A stretch of DNA of 64,000 nt from Roseovarius mucosus (GCF_002080415.1 NZ_CP020475.1:62001-126000); one strand, 5' to 3'; positions 8,460 through 17,304 are shown, counted from the stretch's first letter. Numbers and translations are program-made. The notes: generated from the sequence alone by a model not told the origin.

Positions 8460-9631
8460 GTCTGGTCTCCAGTGTTCAGTTGCAAGGCCACCACGTGAGT
8501 GTGGGGGCATGGCCGAATGTCTGGTTTCCGAATCTGCCCGGGTCAGGGACGGCGCAGCCGCCGGCTTGCCGGGCGCAAAAGTTTTCCGTGCGCAACACCC
8601 GACACACGCGCACCTTCACGCACGGGACCGCGCCGCACCACAAGCGGCGCCCTCGCCGAAAAGTTTTGCGATCCTTGACGCGGGCTGATTTGGGGGCCAT
8701 CCGGAGGATATGCTTCTGCACTCATGTGTGTGTGTTTTGACGGTAGGTTTGCCCGACCCGAGCAGGCAAACGGCCCGACCGGACGCGGAAGACGGATGGA
8801 GCGGCGGGATCGTTTTGGCCTCGGGCCAAAACAGACCAGAGCGCAATCTGGCGGAGCGGCCGGGGAGGGACGTGCTCGCGAGGCGGGCAAACCGGGATGC
8901 CGGGTGCAACGCCGCGGTGAGGCCGCATGGCCGAATGCGCGACGGACCGAAGGGCCGTTCTCCCCTGCGACACGCGAAGCCGAGCTGGGGAGGCCGTTAG
9001 GCTTATGCCAAGGTTGATGTGCGGGCGACTACGCTGGCGACAATGGTGAATTACTTATCGCAGCATTCGACGTGATGGGCGGAGAGCCGACTGTGAGGGT
9101 GCGGCATTGCATGCGTAGAAAAGTGCTGATGCGGCCAGTCGACACACGAACCGTTACCGACGCAAACCATGAAAACAAGCCATGCAAAGTAGCCGGCATC
9201 GGCTTCGTCTGGGTCTGCAGACAAGGGCAAATCCCTGCGAGGTTCATCGGATAAAAAGGCAATAAACCTTGCATCAAGAAAGACTCCAACAGCCGAAGGG
9301 CTCGAATAAGGCCTATTTTGTTGAATCTTCAGCTTGAGGGTTCATCCGAGCTTTCAGCAAAAACCTCGCATAGGTACACTAGGTCCTGTATTTCAGATGG
9401 TACCGGTCAATGTCCCTGATGCGGGACATGCAGACTTCTTCTGCTGCGACAACCAATGTCTGTTCTGGAGTTGGGTGGCTGGCAGTTTTGGCGATCGAGG
9501 CATGAAAGAAAATCTTGTACAGCCGGGGCGCGCGCCCCTAAGGTAGTATATTGCATTGTCAAATATGAGAATGATTTCGATTGTCATATCGGCCAGATCC
9601 GGTGAAAATTACTCAAATTTGGGAGGGGTTC
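8460..9631. other. long gene-free stretch with a composition shift
   Basis: About 1.2 kb without a supported gene. The left part (to about 9000) is GC-rich; the right part is visibly richer in AT and merges into the TIR/SLOG island. Two imperfect inverted copies of a GCAAAAnTTTTCG-like motif occur at 8573-8588 and 8657-8670. No RNA gene or complete ORF with a ribosome binding site was found. Confidence 0.55.
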
Positions 9632-10123
9632 ATGGCGAGAAAGTGCTTCTATAGCTTTTATTACAACGAAGACAATTGGCGAGTTAGCACCGTTAAGAAC
9701 ATCGGCGCGATCGAGGGGCAGCCGCTTGTATCTGCTAATGAGTTTGAGGAAATCAAACGCAAGGGCGATAAGGCTGTAGCTGACTGGATAGCTGGTAACA
9801 TGGCCGGCCGGAGCACTGTCATTGTCCTAATCGGCACCAACACGGCGTCACGGAAGTGGGTAAAGCATGAAATTAAGTATGCCTTTGATAGTGGCAAAGC
9901 GTTGCTAGGCATCCACATTCATCGACTTCTGGACAGAAGCGGTAATACGAGCGCAAAAGGCGCCAATCCATTTGGTACTTTCACCGTCGGTACTGACAAG
10001 AAGCCCTTGACCAATTGGGCCAAGACATACGATCCGGCTGGGGTAGACAGCAAGGGCGTGTACGACACAATCAAAAACAACATTGAATCTTGGGTCGAAG
10101 AAGCTATCCGTCTAAGGGGTTAG
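9632..10123 (+). CDS. ThsB-like TIR-fold protein (MTH538/DUF1863 type)
   Basis: A 163-residue single-domain protein of the TIR-like family that includes ThsB of Thoeris, which senses phage and makes a cyclic ADP-ribose-type signal from NAD+. Visible hallmarks are the first strand KCFYSFYYNEDNWRV (residues 4-18), the IKRKGDKAVADWI helix, VIVLIGTNTASRKWVKHEI (residues 63-81) and LLGIHIH (91-97). Glu80 in WVKHE matches the position of the NAD-cleaving glutamate in TIR enzymes. The ATG at 9632 is preferred over an earlier in-frame codon because GGGAGGGG sits just upstream. Its 3' end overlaps by 20 bp the convergent SLOG-like gene. Lower GC than the backbone suggests separate acquisition. Confidence 0.85.
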   Translation: MARKCFYSFYYNEDNWRVSTVKNIGAIEGQPLVSANEFEEIKRKGDKAVADWIAGNMAGRSTVIVLIGTNTASRKWVKHEIKYAFDSGKALLGIHIHRLLDRSGNTSAKGANPFGTFTVGTDKKPLTNWAKTYDPAGVDSKGVYDTIKNNIESWVEEAIRLRG

Positions 10124-10682
10124 GTAGCAGGCTGCGACGGAAAAGGCTGGCGAACGATATCTCGTTCGCCAGATGCTGTGGGTAGTTGCCCTCATTGTAT
10201 TCGATCGCTGCAGCTGCACCGGTCGCTGGCACGGGCAGCACTAGGGCCTGTGGGTTATGCTCTCGAAAGAGCCGAGCTTCATCAAGGATGCCCTCCATGC
10301 CCCCGATCAGCACGGCTGCATCAAATTTGCGACTAGTCAGCATCTCAATGCGCATCCGCTCAATGCTGCGGCCCAGATCGTCAGGCACGGCCTCGGTGTA
10401 CCGAACATCGGCAAAATCGTCATTTTCGCGCGGGAATTTTCCTAGGAAATAGGCGCTTTGATAGATCGAAATGCGGTCGCTGCCGAGCTTGGCCGTTTTG
10501 GCATAGAGCGACATCAAAGGAGTGATCGCTGGGTGGCCGCCAAAAGTGATGTGCCCTCGGGGCAGCACCACCTCCACCAGTGCGCGGATCGCTTCTCGTA
10601 TTAGAAATACATCCGCAGTTTCAAAGAATTTGCGATCCCGGTTCGGTAGTGGGACGCTCGCGGAAAGGAAGATGTTGATCAT
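10104..10682 (-). CDS. SLOG-like Rossmannoid protein paired with the TIR gene
   Basis: A 192-residue soluble protein. Features are an N-terminal strand NIFLSASVPLP (3-13), FGGHPAITPLM at about 48-58, DAAVLIGGMEG at about 121-131 with a GG-x-x-G loop, and ALVLPVPATGAAA (146-158). This layout fits the SLOG superfamily, which binds nucleotide-derived ligands such as cyclic ADP-ribose isomers. The start is firm: its ATG overlaps the stop of the upstream TIR gene as ATGA (10682-10679), so the two are translationally coupled. Inference: it may be the sensor for a signal produced by a TIR enzyme, a split version of the ThsA SLOG domain. The exact SLOG subfamily could not be fixed by eye. Confidence 0.65.
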   Translation of the reverse strand: MINIFLSASVPLPNRDRKFFETADVFLIREAIRALVEVVLPRGHITFGGHPAITPLMSLYAKTAKLGSDRISIYQSAYFLGKFPRENDDFADVRYTEAVPDDLGRSIERMRIEMLTSRKFDAAVLIGGMEGILDEARLFREHNPQALVLPVPATGAAAAIEYNEGNYPQHLANEISFASLFRRSLLPNPLDG

Positions 10683-11851
10683 GTCAGCAGTCCTCTGAGG
10701 GCGTCGGGTACGTCTGCGACTGAAATCGTCCTGATTGGTAGATGCCCATCGAGCCACCTTAAATGCCTGACCCAATTTTCATGGAGTCCTCGGCTATCAT
10801 AAATAGCCCAGATTGGAGCGTCGGCAGCCTTGTGTTCGGAAATTGCGTCAAAGATGGTGTTGATCCGGTCAGAAGTGGGGCGGCCCACGGCAGGCACCAC
10901 CGCTAAAGAGCTACCGTTCTGGAGGAGAACAGAAATCCAGCGTTCGGGTTGAACAGTCGGTTCGAACGCTAAGTCACGAGCAGCGTCACAGAAGTTGTCC
11001 ACTAAGTGCGCGTGTCGAAGAGCCATCGCCTCGGCGCGCAGTTCTTCGGCAAGATCGCAAATGCTATCGACCACCGCCTGCTTGATTGTAGCGCCGCGCC
11101 CCGGCGAAGGGCCGGAAAAATCGGTAGCGAGAAGCTTCACATAGCGACTGAACGCGAAGTTGCGGTCTTCAACCTGCCCTGGCCAAAGCAGATGCAGGGT
11201 TTGAATTCCTAGCAGATTTGCTTGCGCCAACTCAGCCTTGGTCCAGCGGCCTTCCCTGAACCCCGGCGTGTCTATAAGCAGAATCGTATCGACGTCTGAC
11301 ATTCGATGCCAAAGTTCGGCTTGAAAATCGACGGCTGGCGGCACCGATCTTATGTCGATGAATACGTCAAACCCTCGCTTATCCAATTCCTCATAGAGGC
11401 GGTTGGCCAGAGGCTGCGAACCCTTGCGGCGATAGCTGATGAAGATCCCGCGATCTTTGCGGAGTAGCCTAAAGGTCTCAAATACTAGCGATGCTAGCCT
11501 TGGAATGTTGTCGCCATTCATTCCAACTTCGACCACGTTGATGTGCTGGAGTGCGTCGGGGATTTCGACCCCGACTTGAGTCTTTGCCGTCACAATAGGC
11601 GCGATAACAATGGAGTCCTGTTCCAACCGATCGAGCGGTTCGGGGACTGTTCTGTTCTGATTGCCGAAATAGATGCCGAACGCAGGCTTCTTCCGGTCGT
11701 AGCCGTCAGCAAAGGCACTCTCATCCAGATAGACGATCCCTCTAGGATCGATGCCCAAGTCCGTCGCGCGTGCTGCAACTGCCGTCTTAAGTGCAGCCAG
11801 CCTGGCGTCTTTGCCCCCCATGAGAATGATCTGGTACAGATAGGCTGGCAT
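10679..11851 (-). CDS. TIR-domain protein with extra N- and C-terminal domains
   Basis: A 390-residue protein. A canonical TIR domain spans about residues 134-225: GIFISYRRKGS (136-146), FDVFIDIRSVPP (161-172), DTILLIDTPGF (188-198), then RWTKAELAQA. The E207 in that last motif is at the catalytic position for NAD+ cleavage. The first 130 residues form another alpha/beta region (QIILMGGKD, SIVIAPIVTAK). The last 100 (SLAVVPAVGRP, APIWAIYDSRG, IRTISVADVP) look Rossmann-like; neither matches a family I can name. ATG at 11851 follows GGGAGCCTCAC; a longer upstream frame lacks such a site. It is the first gene of a two-gene operon with the SLOG-like gene. Probably an NADase effector or signal-producing enzyme in antiviral defence. 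Confidence 0.8.
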   Translation of the reverse strand: MPAYLYQIILMGGKDARLAALKTAVAARATDLGIDPRGIVYLDESAFADGYDRKKPAFGIYFGNQNRTVPEPLDRLEQDSIVIAPIVTAKTQVGVEIPDALQHINVVEVGMNGDNIPRLASLVFETFRLLRKDRGIFISYRRKGSQPLANRLYEELDKRGFDVFIDIRSVPPAVDFQAELWHRMSDVDTILLIDTPGFREGRWTKAELAQANLLGIQTLHLLWPGQVEDRNFAFSRYVKLLATDFSGPSPGRGATIKQAVVDSICDLAEELRAEAMALRHAHLVDNFCDAARDLAFEPTVQPERWISVLLQNGSSLAVVPAVGRPTSDRINTIFDAISEHKAADAPIWAIYDSRGLHENWVRHLRWLDGHLPIRTISVADVPDALRGLLT

Positions 11852-12128
11852 GTGAGGCTCCCCTGCACCTATCAGGCGCGTGGGTATCATTTCACAAATT
11901 ATAACGCTTTCAAGTGCTCCAGTAGTCGTAGGCCCACTAGGTAACAAATTCATCGCACAGTTTAGCCTTGGTGGCCGCCATTTGCGAGGATAACACCATG
12001 GGCCCGGCACAAATCGTCGCCCTGTAAACCGGCTCAACATCCAGCCGATGGGGAGTAGCTCATTACACCAGCTTGGGCACTATCGATCATACAATCGCTT
12101 CAGGCCCACCGTCGCCACATCAAGTTGT

Positions 12129-12152
12129 AAGCTTTTAACCAAAAGCTCGCAT
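12129..12152. repeat. copy 1 of a 24-nt near-repeat flanking the 12.2-15.7 kb genes
   Basis: Matches 15865-15888 at 21 of 24 positions, in the same orientation. Each copy contains a small hairpin (GCTTTT-N4-AAAAGC) followed by a CGCAT end. The pair brackets the lower-GC block of exported-protein genes. Confidence 0.55.
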
Positions 12153-12194
12153 TTCAGCTAAAGCTTACATTTAATGGCGAGCTTGCGAATGCCG

Positions 12195-12566
12195 CTAGAA
12201 TTCGGTGGCTGGGACAATCGGTAGCGTCCCGATGCCCAAACCTGTTGCGCAAACCACAAAATTCGATCCTGAATCCCTCTTCCTTATGTGAAGCGCGCCC
12301 ATGCCATAGGCGTTGAATTCGGCGTCTCCTGTGTACTTTTCCCTGTTACCCCATGGTGAGCCTCTGACCGACATTCCAGTGCCAACTTCGTATGTTCGAT
12401 CCTGTGGGCCACGAGTTGAATATGTGACGTATGCGGCCAAGTGATCTTCAAACCAAACCCAATCTTCACCAACTTCCCGGCAACGAAAATGGTCATCTGC
12501 AAGGCTATGGGTAGGGATATATGCGAGCAATAGTGTAGCGATAAAGCCTCGTTGGATATTGTACAT
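12195..12566 (-). CDS. small exported protein, unknown function
   Basis: A 123-residue product with a clear Sec signal peptide: MYNIQRGF, a hydrophobic stretch IATLLLAYIP, and a probable cleavage after HSLA. The mature part has two cysteines (FRCREV and FVVCATG) that could form a disulfide, and several aromatic residues. The ATG at 12566 is supported by AGAGG nine bases upstream; a longer frame to 12683 is not. It is separated from the upstream DUF4403-like gene by a strong hairpin, so it is probably transcribed alone. I do not recognise a family. Lower GC content than the plasmid backbone matches the neighbouring genes. Confidence 0.65.
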   Translation of the reverse strand: MYNIQRGFIATLLLAYIPTHSLADDHFRCREVGEDWVWFEDHLAAYVTYSTRGPQDRTYEVGTGMSVRGSPWGNREKYTGDAEFNAYGMGALHIRKRDSGSNFVVCATGLGIGTLPIVPATEF

Positions 12567-12672
12567 GGTCAGACCTCTTTTTCTGCATATGCGAGCGCCG
12601 GTAAATTCATGTTTTGAATGTAAGTGCGGATCATCACTACTCGTATTACGCGAGCCGCAGGAAGCCGAGAGT

Positions 12673-12703
12673 AGACGCCCCAACCTAACAGATTGGGGCG
12701 TCT
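12673..12703 (-). terminator. strong hairpin downstream of the DUF4403-like gene
   Basis: Perfect 11-bp stem AGACGCCCCAA / TTGGGGCGTCT with a 9-nt loop, 22 bp beyond the minus-strand stop at 12725. No clear U-tract follows, but position and strength fit a terminator between the two minus-strand genes. Confidence 0.6.
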
Positions 12704-12724
12704 GGCGGCATCTAACCGACCATC

Positions 12725-14245
12725 TTAGTTGTTCAAGGCACCAAAGGAAGCGGAGACGGCACCATTGGCTTCAGCCACCACCAACATTAGGCCATCCTTG
12801 ATAACCAGATCGCGCACACCAGCATTCACAAGCGCACCTGAGATGTGTACCACGCCATCAACGCTTTGATTCATGGCTGCGTTGGCTTCTGCGATACCTT
12901 CGGCGAGTTCTTCGCTGAAGTCGTACTTCAACTGATTTGCGAGCGCATCGCGGACGAACGGGAGATCCAAGACATCCATGAGGGTGTCTGCCAAACTGCT
13001 GTTGGTCTCACTGTCGAGACGCAGGCCTTGGGCGTAGATCGTCTGCGTGCTCTCATCGAGCGCAGGGAAGACAGAAAGCTCCACACGACCTTCCACGTCG
13101 AACCAATTAAAGATGTCGATTGCCTTCAGCCAGTCCGAACGGTTGTCAAATTGGACATCCGCCATCAGGCTCAGACCGCCATTGCCGTGCATTTCGATGT
13201 CCAGATCAGTCACCTTCAATGTGCCCTGCAATGCTATGCCTTCGTCAATTTCGAAGGTGAGCATATCAGATGGCACTGCATCCAAAAGTGTCTGAACCTC
13301 ACCTTCCTGAACCGCGATAGGCACGGCAAGAGAGAACTGGCCAGCCTCTGGTGCCGTATTCGCCAGTGGCATAAGCGCGACTTTCTCAACGTGCGGCTTC
13401 TCACCGACGAAGACACGTGTTTCACCCTCGAGAAAGACCTGCGTGTCGAGGCTTTGACCTACGACGTTAAAGCCAGAGACACCGACGGCTGTAGGCACAA
13501 AGACAGCCCAGGTTTGCGGGATTTTTGAGATCAGGATCGGATCTTGTACGTCCGACCAGATTTTTTCGACTTCAACACGCAGGTTCAACTCTTCCAACAT
13601 GGGAGGAACCGATGCTTCGAGCTTGGCCATTTCCGCGCGAAGTTTCGGTTCAACCTTGGACCCGATGGTCACTTTTATCATGTTAAGCAGGCGGACTTCC
13701 GGGCGACGGTCCCAGCGGAAATCGGAGTGTACATCCAAAGTCGGCTGCCACTCTGCATTGATGCCGGGGGTGGCGCTAATGAAAAAGGTAGCGTCAGCCT
13801 TGGCCGTTTCCTGAATACCGATTGTCTTGGCAGTTACGCTGGCGTGGATTGGCAACGAAAAGTTCAATGTGCTGCCGTTACCGCTGATAGCAAGGTCGCC
13901 GCGACGGTCGACATGGCCACGCAAGTCGCAGTACAGGTCTGGGGAGATCTTGGTCTTCACAATCTTGCTGTAAATTTTCAAACCACGGAACTCTGGGACC
14001 TTTGTTTTGAACCATTTGGCCTTCACGCAATGCACGTTGTTTTCGTTGAACGTATGGAGACGCCCGGCCAATGCCGCATTAGCGCGTGACTGGAGATGAG
14101 CCAGGTCGATGCTCAAAGGCACCGAGAGCTGGGATACTGAGACCAGGTCGGGATGCACAACCGGCACCACTTCGTTTGCCATTGAAGCGCCCAGAGGCAT
14201 GGCCAGAGCGCTGATGATCGAGGTCGTTGCAAAAAGCTTACGCAT
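12725..14245 (-). CDS. exported protein resembling DUF4403
   Basis: A 506-residue exported protein. The signal peptide is MRKLFATTSIISALAMPLGASMA, with likely cleavage after SMA. The mature N-terminus VSQLSVPLSIDLAHLQSRANAAL and the repeated beta-rich segments with a conserved LQG-type strand (GIALQGTLKVTDLDIEMHG) resemble DUF4403 proteins, which have a lipid-binding, TULIP-like appearance. That assignment is by eye. The start has AGGAGAAAGA upstream. It is likely periplasmic or envelope-associated. There is no operon partner: the next minus-strand gene is behind a hairpin, and upstream is a divergent gene at 14442. Lower GC than the backbone suggests it arrived with its neighbours. Confidence 0.6.
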   Translation of the reverse strand: MRKLFATTSIISALAMPLGASMANEVVPVVHPDLVSVSQLSVPLSIDLAHLQSRANAALAGRLHTFNENNVHCVKAKWFKTKVPEFRGLKIYSKIVKTKISPDLYCDLRGHVDRRGDLAISGNGSTLNFSLPIHASVTAKTIGIQETAKADATFFISATPGINAEWQPTLDVHSDFRWDRRPEVRLLNMIKVTIGSKVEPKLRAEMAKLEASVPPMLEELNLRVEVEKIWSDVQDPILISKIPQTWAVFVPTAVGVSGFNVVGQSLDTQVFLEGETRVFVGEKPHVEKVALMPLANTAPEAGQFSLAVPIAVQEGEVQTLLDAVPSDMLTFEIDEGIALQGTLKVTDLDIEMHGNGGLSLMADVQFDNRSDWLKAIDIFNWFDVEGRVELSVFPALDESTQTIYAQGLRLDSETNSSLADTLMDVLDLPFVRDALANQLKYDFSEELAEGIAEANAAMNQSVDGVVHISGALVNAGVRDLVIKDGLMLVVAEANGAVSASFGALNN

Positions 14246-14441
14246 ATTCTTTCTCCTGTCAGTGGCGATGCTCGTTTGATGCGGATGACATCGCCTGTTG
14301 ATGGTGATTCTTTTCTGGATCAGGTACTTCAGGAAAGGGGCATCTTGTTCTCGAATGGTTTTGACGCAGCCAAATGCTTGTCAGAATCAACGCGCGTTCT
14401 TAAGATCTAAGACCAGTTTGAAACTTAAAGAATGAGATGCT

Positions 14442-15098
14442 GTGACCACGTCGCTCACGGAGGTATATGACTACGTGACCTCGGTTGGGTCTGCGCGTAG
14501 TGAATTTTACGCGGGCATCGTTGATGCCGCTTGCCAAGACTATGGCAAGAAACAGGGCATGCACGAAATTGATAAGAACAAGGTGCTTGACGCGATTGGG
14601 GCCGCTACCATCAAGCAACTCAACCACAGTAACGTGGAAACGCTCGCTCAGTTTCTGTTTTTGATGAAGCTTTTTCGTCTAAACAACGACTCGGCACGTT
14701 TGCGCCGTTACCTTGAAGGGCACAACGAACGGCTGAAGGCAAAACTTGCGCGTTTGGAAACCCAAAACACGCGCTACACTGCCTCTGGTAAACCCGCGAG
14801 CAGTTTGCGTAAAGGACTTCTCCACCCTGAGCAGATCAACAAAATGGTCGATGAAGCAGACGATATGGGTCTGCGTTACGACCAGACTTCTCTAGGATGT
14901 TTATTGGCAGAGGTCATGTCACCGGCAACAACGCGCAACTTATTGATCCTGCTTAGCGAGTTTGGATTCTTGCGGCGGATCGGGAATAACACAAAGGTTA
15001 TCCGCTCTTTGGGAGTGCTTGAGAGGCTGTATGGGGATCGTGTGGGCAAGCTTATGGGGGAAGACGTAAACAGCGGTCTTGGGGAGATCAGCCAATGA
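14442..15098 (+). CDS. cytosolic protein of unknown function
   Basis: A 218-residue protein starting at GTG. It is mostly helical, with no signal peptide or membrane segment. Charged segments such as RRYLEGHNERLKAKLARLETQN (about 89-110) suggest a coiled coil, and the C-terminal part NLLILLSEFGFLRRIGNNTKVIRSLGVLERLYGD resembles a winged-helix-like region. I do not recognise the family. The stop overlaps the next start as ATGA, so it forms a two-gene operon with the exported protein at 15095. It is divergent from the DUF4403-like gene, leaving about 195 bp of shared upstream sequence. A DNA-binding role is possible but unproven. Confidence 0.65.
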   Translation: MTTSLTEVYDYVTSVGSARSEFYAGIVDAACQDYGKKQGMHEIDKNKVLDAIGAATIKQLNHSNVETLAQFLFLMKLFRLNNDSARLRRYLEGHNERLKAKLARLETQNTRYTASGKPASSLRKGLLHPEQINKMVDEADDMGLRYDQTSLGCLLAEVMSPATTRNLLILLSEFGFLRRIGNNTKVIRSLGVLERLYGDRVGKLMGEDVNSGLGEISQ

Positions 15099-15706
15099 GA
15101 TTGATTTTAGCAGCAATCTTTGCAGGCTTGGCAAGTGCCGCGGTTGCAGAGCCGGATGTTGAACAAGTAGCCGCAGCCTTTGCTAACGAGTTTCGTGCCG
15201 GAAACCTATTTGTTTCAGAGGCAGAGTGCCGAGCCCGGCTATCGCAGCGGCATGCCACCTTCGCACAAGTCGGAGGCGACAAGCTCGCGCCCACGGCCTT
15301 CGTTTTGGAGGCTAATCGTCTGATATGCGAGGCGCTGATGCATCAGGAGGCGATACCATTGCACCGCGCAGAGGCGGCTAGATTAACCGCAGAGGCCCAA
15401 AGACTGGATCAGATATGGCGCAGAGATAGGGCAGCCGACCCTGTAGGGGTTGTCGATTTCCCAGGCCGCGATGCAAGTCAACAACAGTTGCGTAGTGACG
15501 CCCGTTGGCAGCTCGAAACAGCCTATGCCAAAGGCTTCATAATTGCTGATCTACAAGCGGAAGCTGACCGTTTGTTGCGCCTCGCCATTGAAGACTTTGG
15601 CCGCTTTGGTCCTCAAAGCAAACGCACAATGCTGATGGCCGCCGATGCAGATGGCGAAAAGTCGTTGCAAGAAGGATTCCGTGATCTTTTGCCCCGGGCT
15701 TCCTAA
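15095..15706 (+). CDS. exported protein of unknown function
   Basis: A 203-residue product. The signal peptide MRLILAAIFAGLASAAVAEP has a likely cleavage at AVA-EP. The mature part is helical and charged, with two cysteines (AECRARL and LICEALM). The start overlaps the preceding stop (ATGA), giving translational coupling with the cytosolic partner. No family is recognised. A pairing of one cytosolic helical protein with one periplasmic helical protein suggests a shared role, but nothing in the sequence says what. Confidence 0.65.
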   Translation: MRLILAAIFAGLASAAVAEPDVEQVAAAFANEFRAGNLFVSEAECRARLSQRHATFAQVGGDKLAPTAFVLEANRLICEALMHQEAIPLHRAEAARLTAEAQRLDQIWRRDRAADPVGVVDFPGRDASQQQLRSDARWQLETAYAKGFIIADLQAEADRLLRLAIEDFGRFGPQSKRTMLMAADADGEKSLQEGFRDLLPRAS

Positions 15707-16006
15707 GTCGCTTCCTGACATTTGCGCCACAATTCCTTGGTGAAATCAAACATCTAGCCAATCCTGACGAAGCGACCATTCATACGGAACGCAGCATCGG
15801 CTAAAGTCAACTTAAACTGGGGCTTCGCCGAATGGGCTAAGAAGCCTTCCGATCGTCTTCATGCAAGCTTTTATTCAAAAGCCCGCATGAAAATGCTACT
15901 GGCTACAACCCCGCAACGCGGGCGAAAGCTGCGCGGTGCTGGAATGAACGCTTCGACGACGGGCGGCGGACTGACTGAAAGTCCGCTACGGGCCGAGTGT
16001 ACGGCT
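15707..16006. other. intergenic, end of the lower-GC block
   Basis: No supported gene. It contains the second copy of the 24-nt near-repeat (15865-15888), after which GC content rises back to the backbone level. Confidence 0.5.
15865..15888. repeat. copy 2 of the 24-nt near-repeat
   Basis: See 12129-12152. The core is AAGCTTTT-N4-AAAAGCNCGCAT, and the copies differ at three positions. Confidence 0.55.
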
Positions 16007-16606
16007 TCATTCCAGATCGACGTCACCGAGGCGCGGCGCATGGACATGCGTCCGGACAAGGACTGCAGCGACCGCGCCCGCGATAGCGCCGAACAGATGC
16101 GCCTCCCAAGAGACGCCGGGTTGGCCCGGGAGAACGCCCCAGAGAATGGAGCCGTAGAGCAAACCGACCACCAGTGCCGCGCCCAGCGTGATCAGTGAGC
16201 GATCCACGAGGCCGCGCGCGACGAGGAAGCCAAACCAGCCGAAGACGAGCCCTGACGCGCCGATATGGATGGCCGAGCTTCCGAACAGCCAGACAAGACC
16301 GCCGCCAAGGCCGATCACCACGGCGTTCACCGGCAGCAAGGCCCGCGTGGTCGTGGCCACCAGCAGCCCACCCATCACCAGCAGCGGCGGCGTATTGGCC
16401 ATCAGGTGACCGAAGCTTCCATGCAGGAGGGGCATGGCGATGACACCATCCAATCCGCTGACGTGCCGGGGGATCAGGCCGAAGGCCGGGTTCAAGCCGT
16501 AGCCGGTGATCCAATTGACGACTTGGACCGCCCAGAGCAGTGCGACAAAAGCGGCAAGCGCCGCGGCGCGCTGGAAGAAGGCGCGCATGTGATCCCGGTT
16601 CATCAT
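16007..16606 (-). CDS. rhomboid-family intramembrane serine protease
   Basis: Polytopic inner-membrane protein with about six transmembrane segments. The catalytic serine is in [15 protein letters not shown] (GxSG motif) and the catalytic histidine is in [12 protein letters not shown], the classical rhomboid dyad. [18 protein letters not shown] is the conserved first-loop HxxxN segment. Such enzymes cleave membrane-embedded segments of other proteins. The start is uncertain: 16606 and an ATG six codons later are both possible, and neither has a strong ribosome binding site. It stands alone between the lower-GC block and the plasmid backbone block, with no obvious substrate gene nearby. Confidence 0.82.
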   Translation of the reverse strand: MMNRDHMRAFFQRAAALAAFVALLWAVQVVNWITGYGLNPAFGLIPRHVSGLDGVIAMPLLHGSFGHLMANTPPLLVMGGLLVATTTRALLPVNAVVIGLGGGLVWLFGSSAIHIGASGLVFGWFGFLVARGLVDRSLITLGAALVVGLLYGSILWGVLPGQPGVSWEAHLFGAIAGAVAAVLVRTHVHAPRLGDVDLE

Positions 16607-16736
16607 GTTGGCGACAGTAGACGTCACCACAGCACCTTCAACGGCTTTCGCGCGCTGCACAGGATGCCACCTCCAGGAAAGGGGGTTCGAGGCGGCCAAC
16701 CTCGGTACGGCTCAAGCCAAGAGAATGGCTCCGATC

Positions 16737-17273
16737 TTACACGGTGTTCCCCGGACGAACGGGCTGCGGTTCACGCTCGGGGCGCTTCAGGGCTTCGGCA
16801 TATTTGCGGGCATTGTCGTCAATCGTGCCGTGCCAAAGCTTCGAGACGAAGGCCCGGGCGTCTTGGACTGTCATGTCTTTCAGCGAAGAGGACAGCGCCA
16901 TGAAAAGCTCATCCTCGCTGATCCCAGCGGCGCGGTGCATTGCGTCCGCGTAAAATGACGGGTCGTTAAGGACCTGCTCGCGCAGCAGCATCCGCGCAAG
17001 GTCCTCCTCCGGGATCGCCATGAAGATCGTGTCCTGAAGGTCGGTCAGATAAGCGCGGCGCGATGTGGACACCGGTTTTCCCGCCGCCTTGGCCTCTAGA
17101 TATGCCTGCCGGTTCTTATCAAGCTTCGCCGTCGCATGGGACATGATGACGGCGCGCTGTTGGGCGGGTAGCGCAAATCCGGTGCAGCGCTCGATATGAG
17201 TGAGGAGATCTTCAACCTCTACCTCAACATCAAAGCTCTCGAACCATGGAACCGTCCCTGATCTAACCGCCAC
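16737..17273 (-). CDS. conserved hypothetical cytosolic protein
   Basis: A 178-residue soluble, helical protein starting at GTG. It has no recognisable domain. Segments [31 protein letters not shown] and [41 protein letters not shown] suggest helical repeats. It is real judging from GC-biased codon positions, and a promoter-like pair TTGCGA-N16-TACAAT lies 32-60 bp upstream inside an AT-rich patch. The next gene downstream on the same strand is the rhomboid protease, 130 bp away. No function is proposed. Confidence 0.6.
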   Translation of the reverse strand: MAVRSGTVPWFESFDVEVEVEDLLTHIERCTGFALPAQQRAVIMSHATAKLDKNRQAYLEAKAAGKPVSTSRRAYLTDLQDTIFMAIPEEDLARMLLREQVLNDPSFYADAMHRAAGISEDELFMALSSSLKDMTVQDARAFVSKLWHGTIDDNARKYAEALKRPEREPQPVRPGNTV

Positions 17274-17304
17274 GCGCCCGCCCTCGATATTACGTTAATA
17301 TATT

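Noticed and set aside
9029..9289. 86-residue minus-strand frame in the spacer before the TIR island
   Set aside because: No ribosome binding site, no recognisable motif; surroundings look non-coding.
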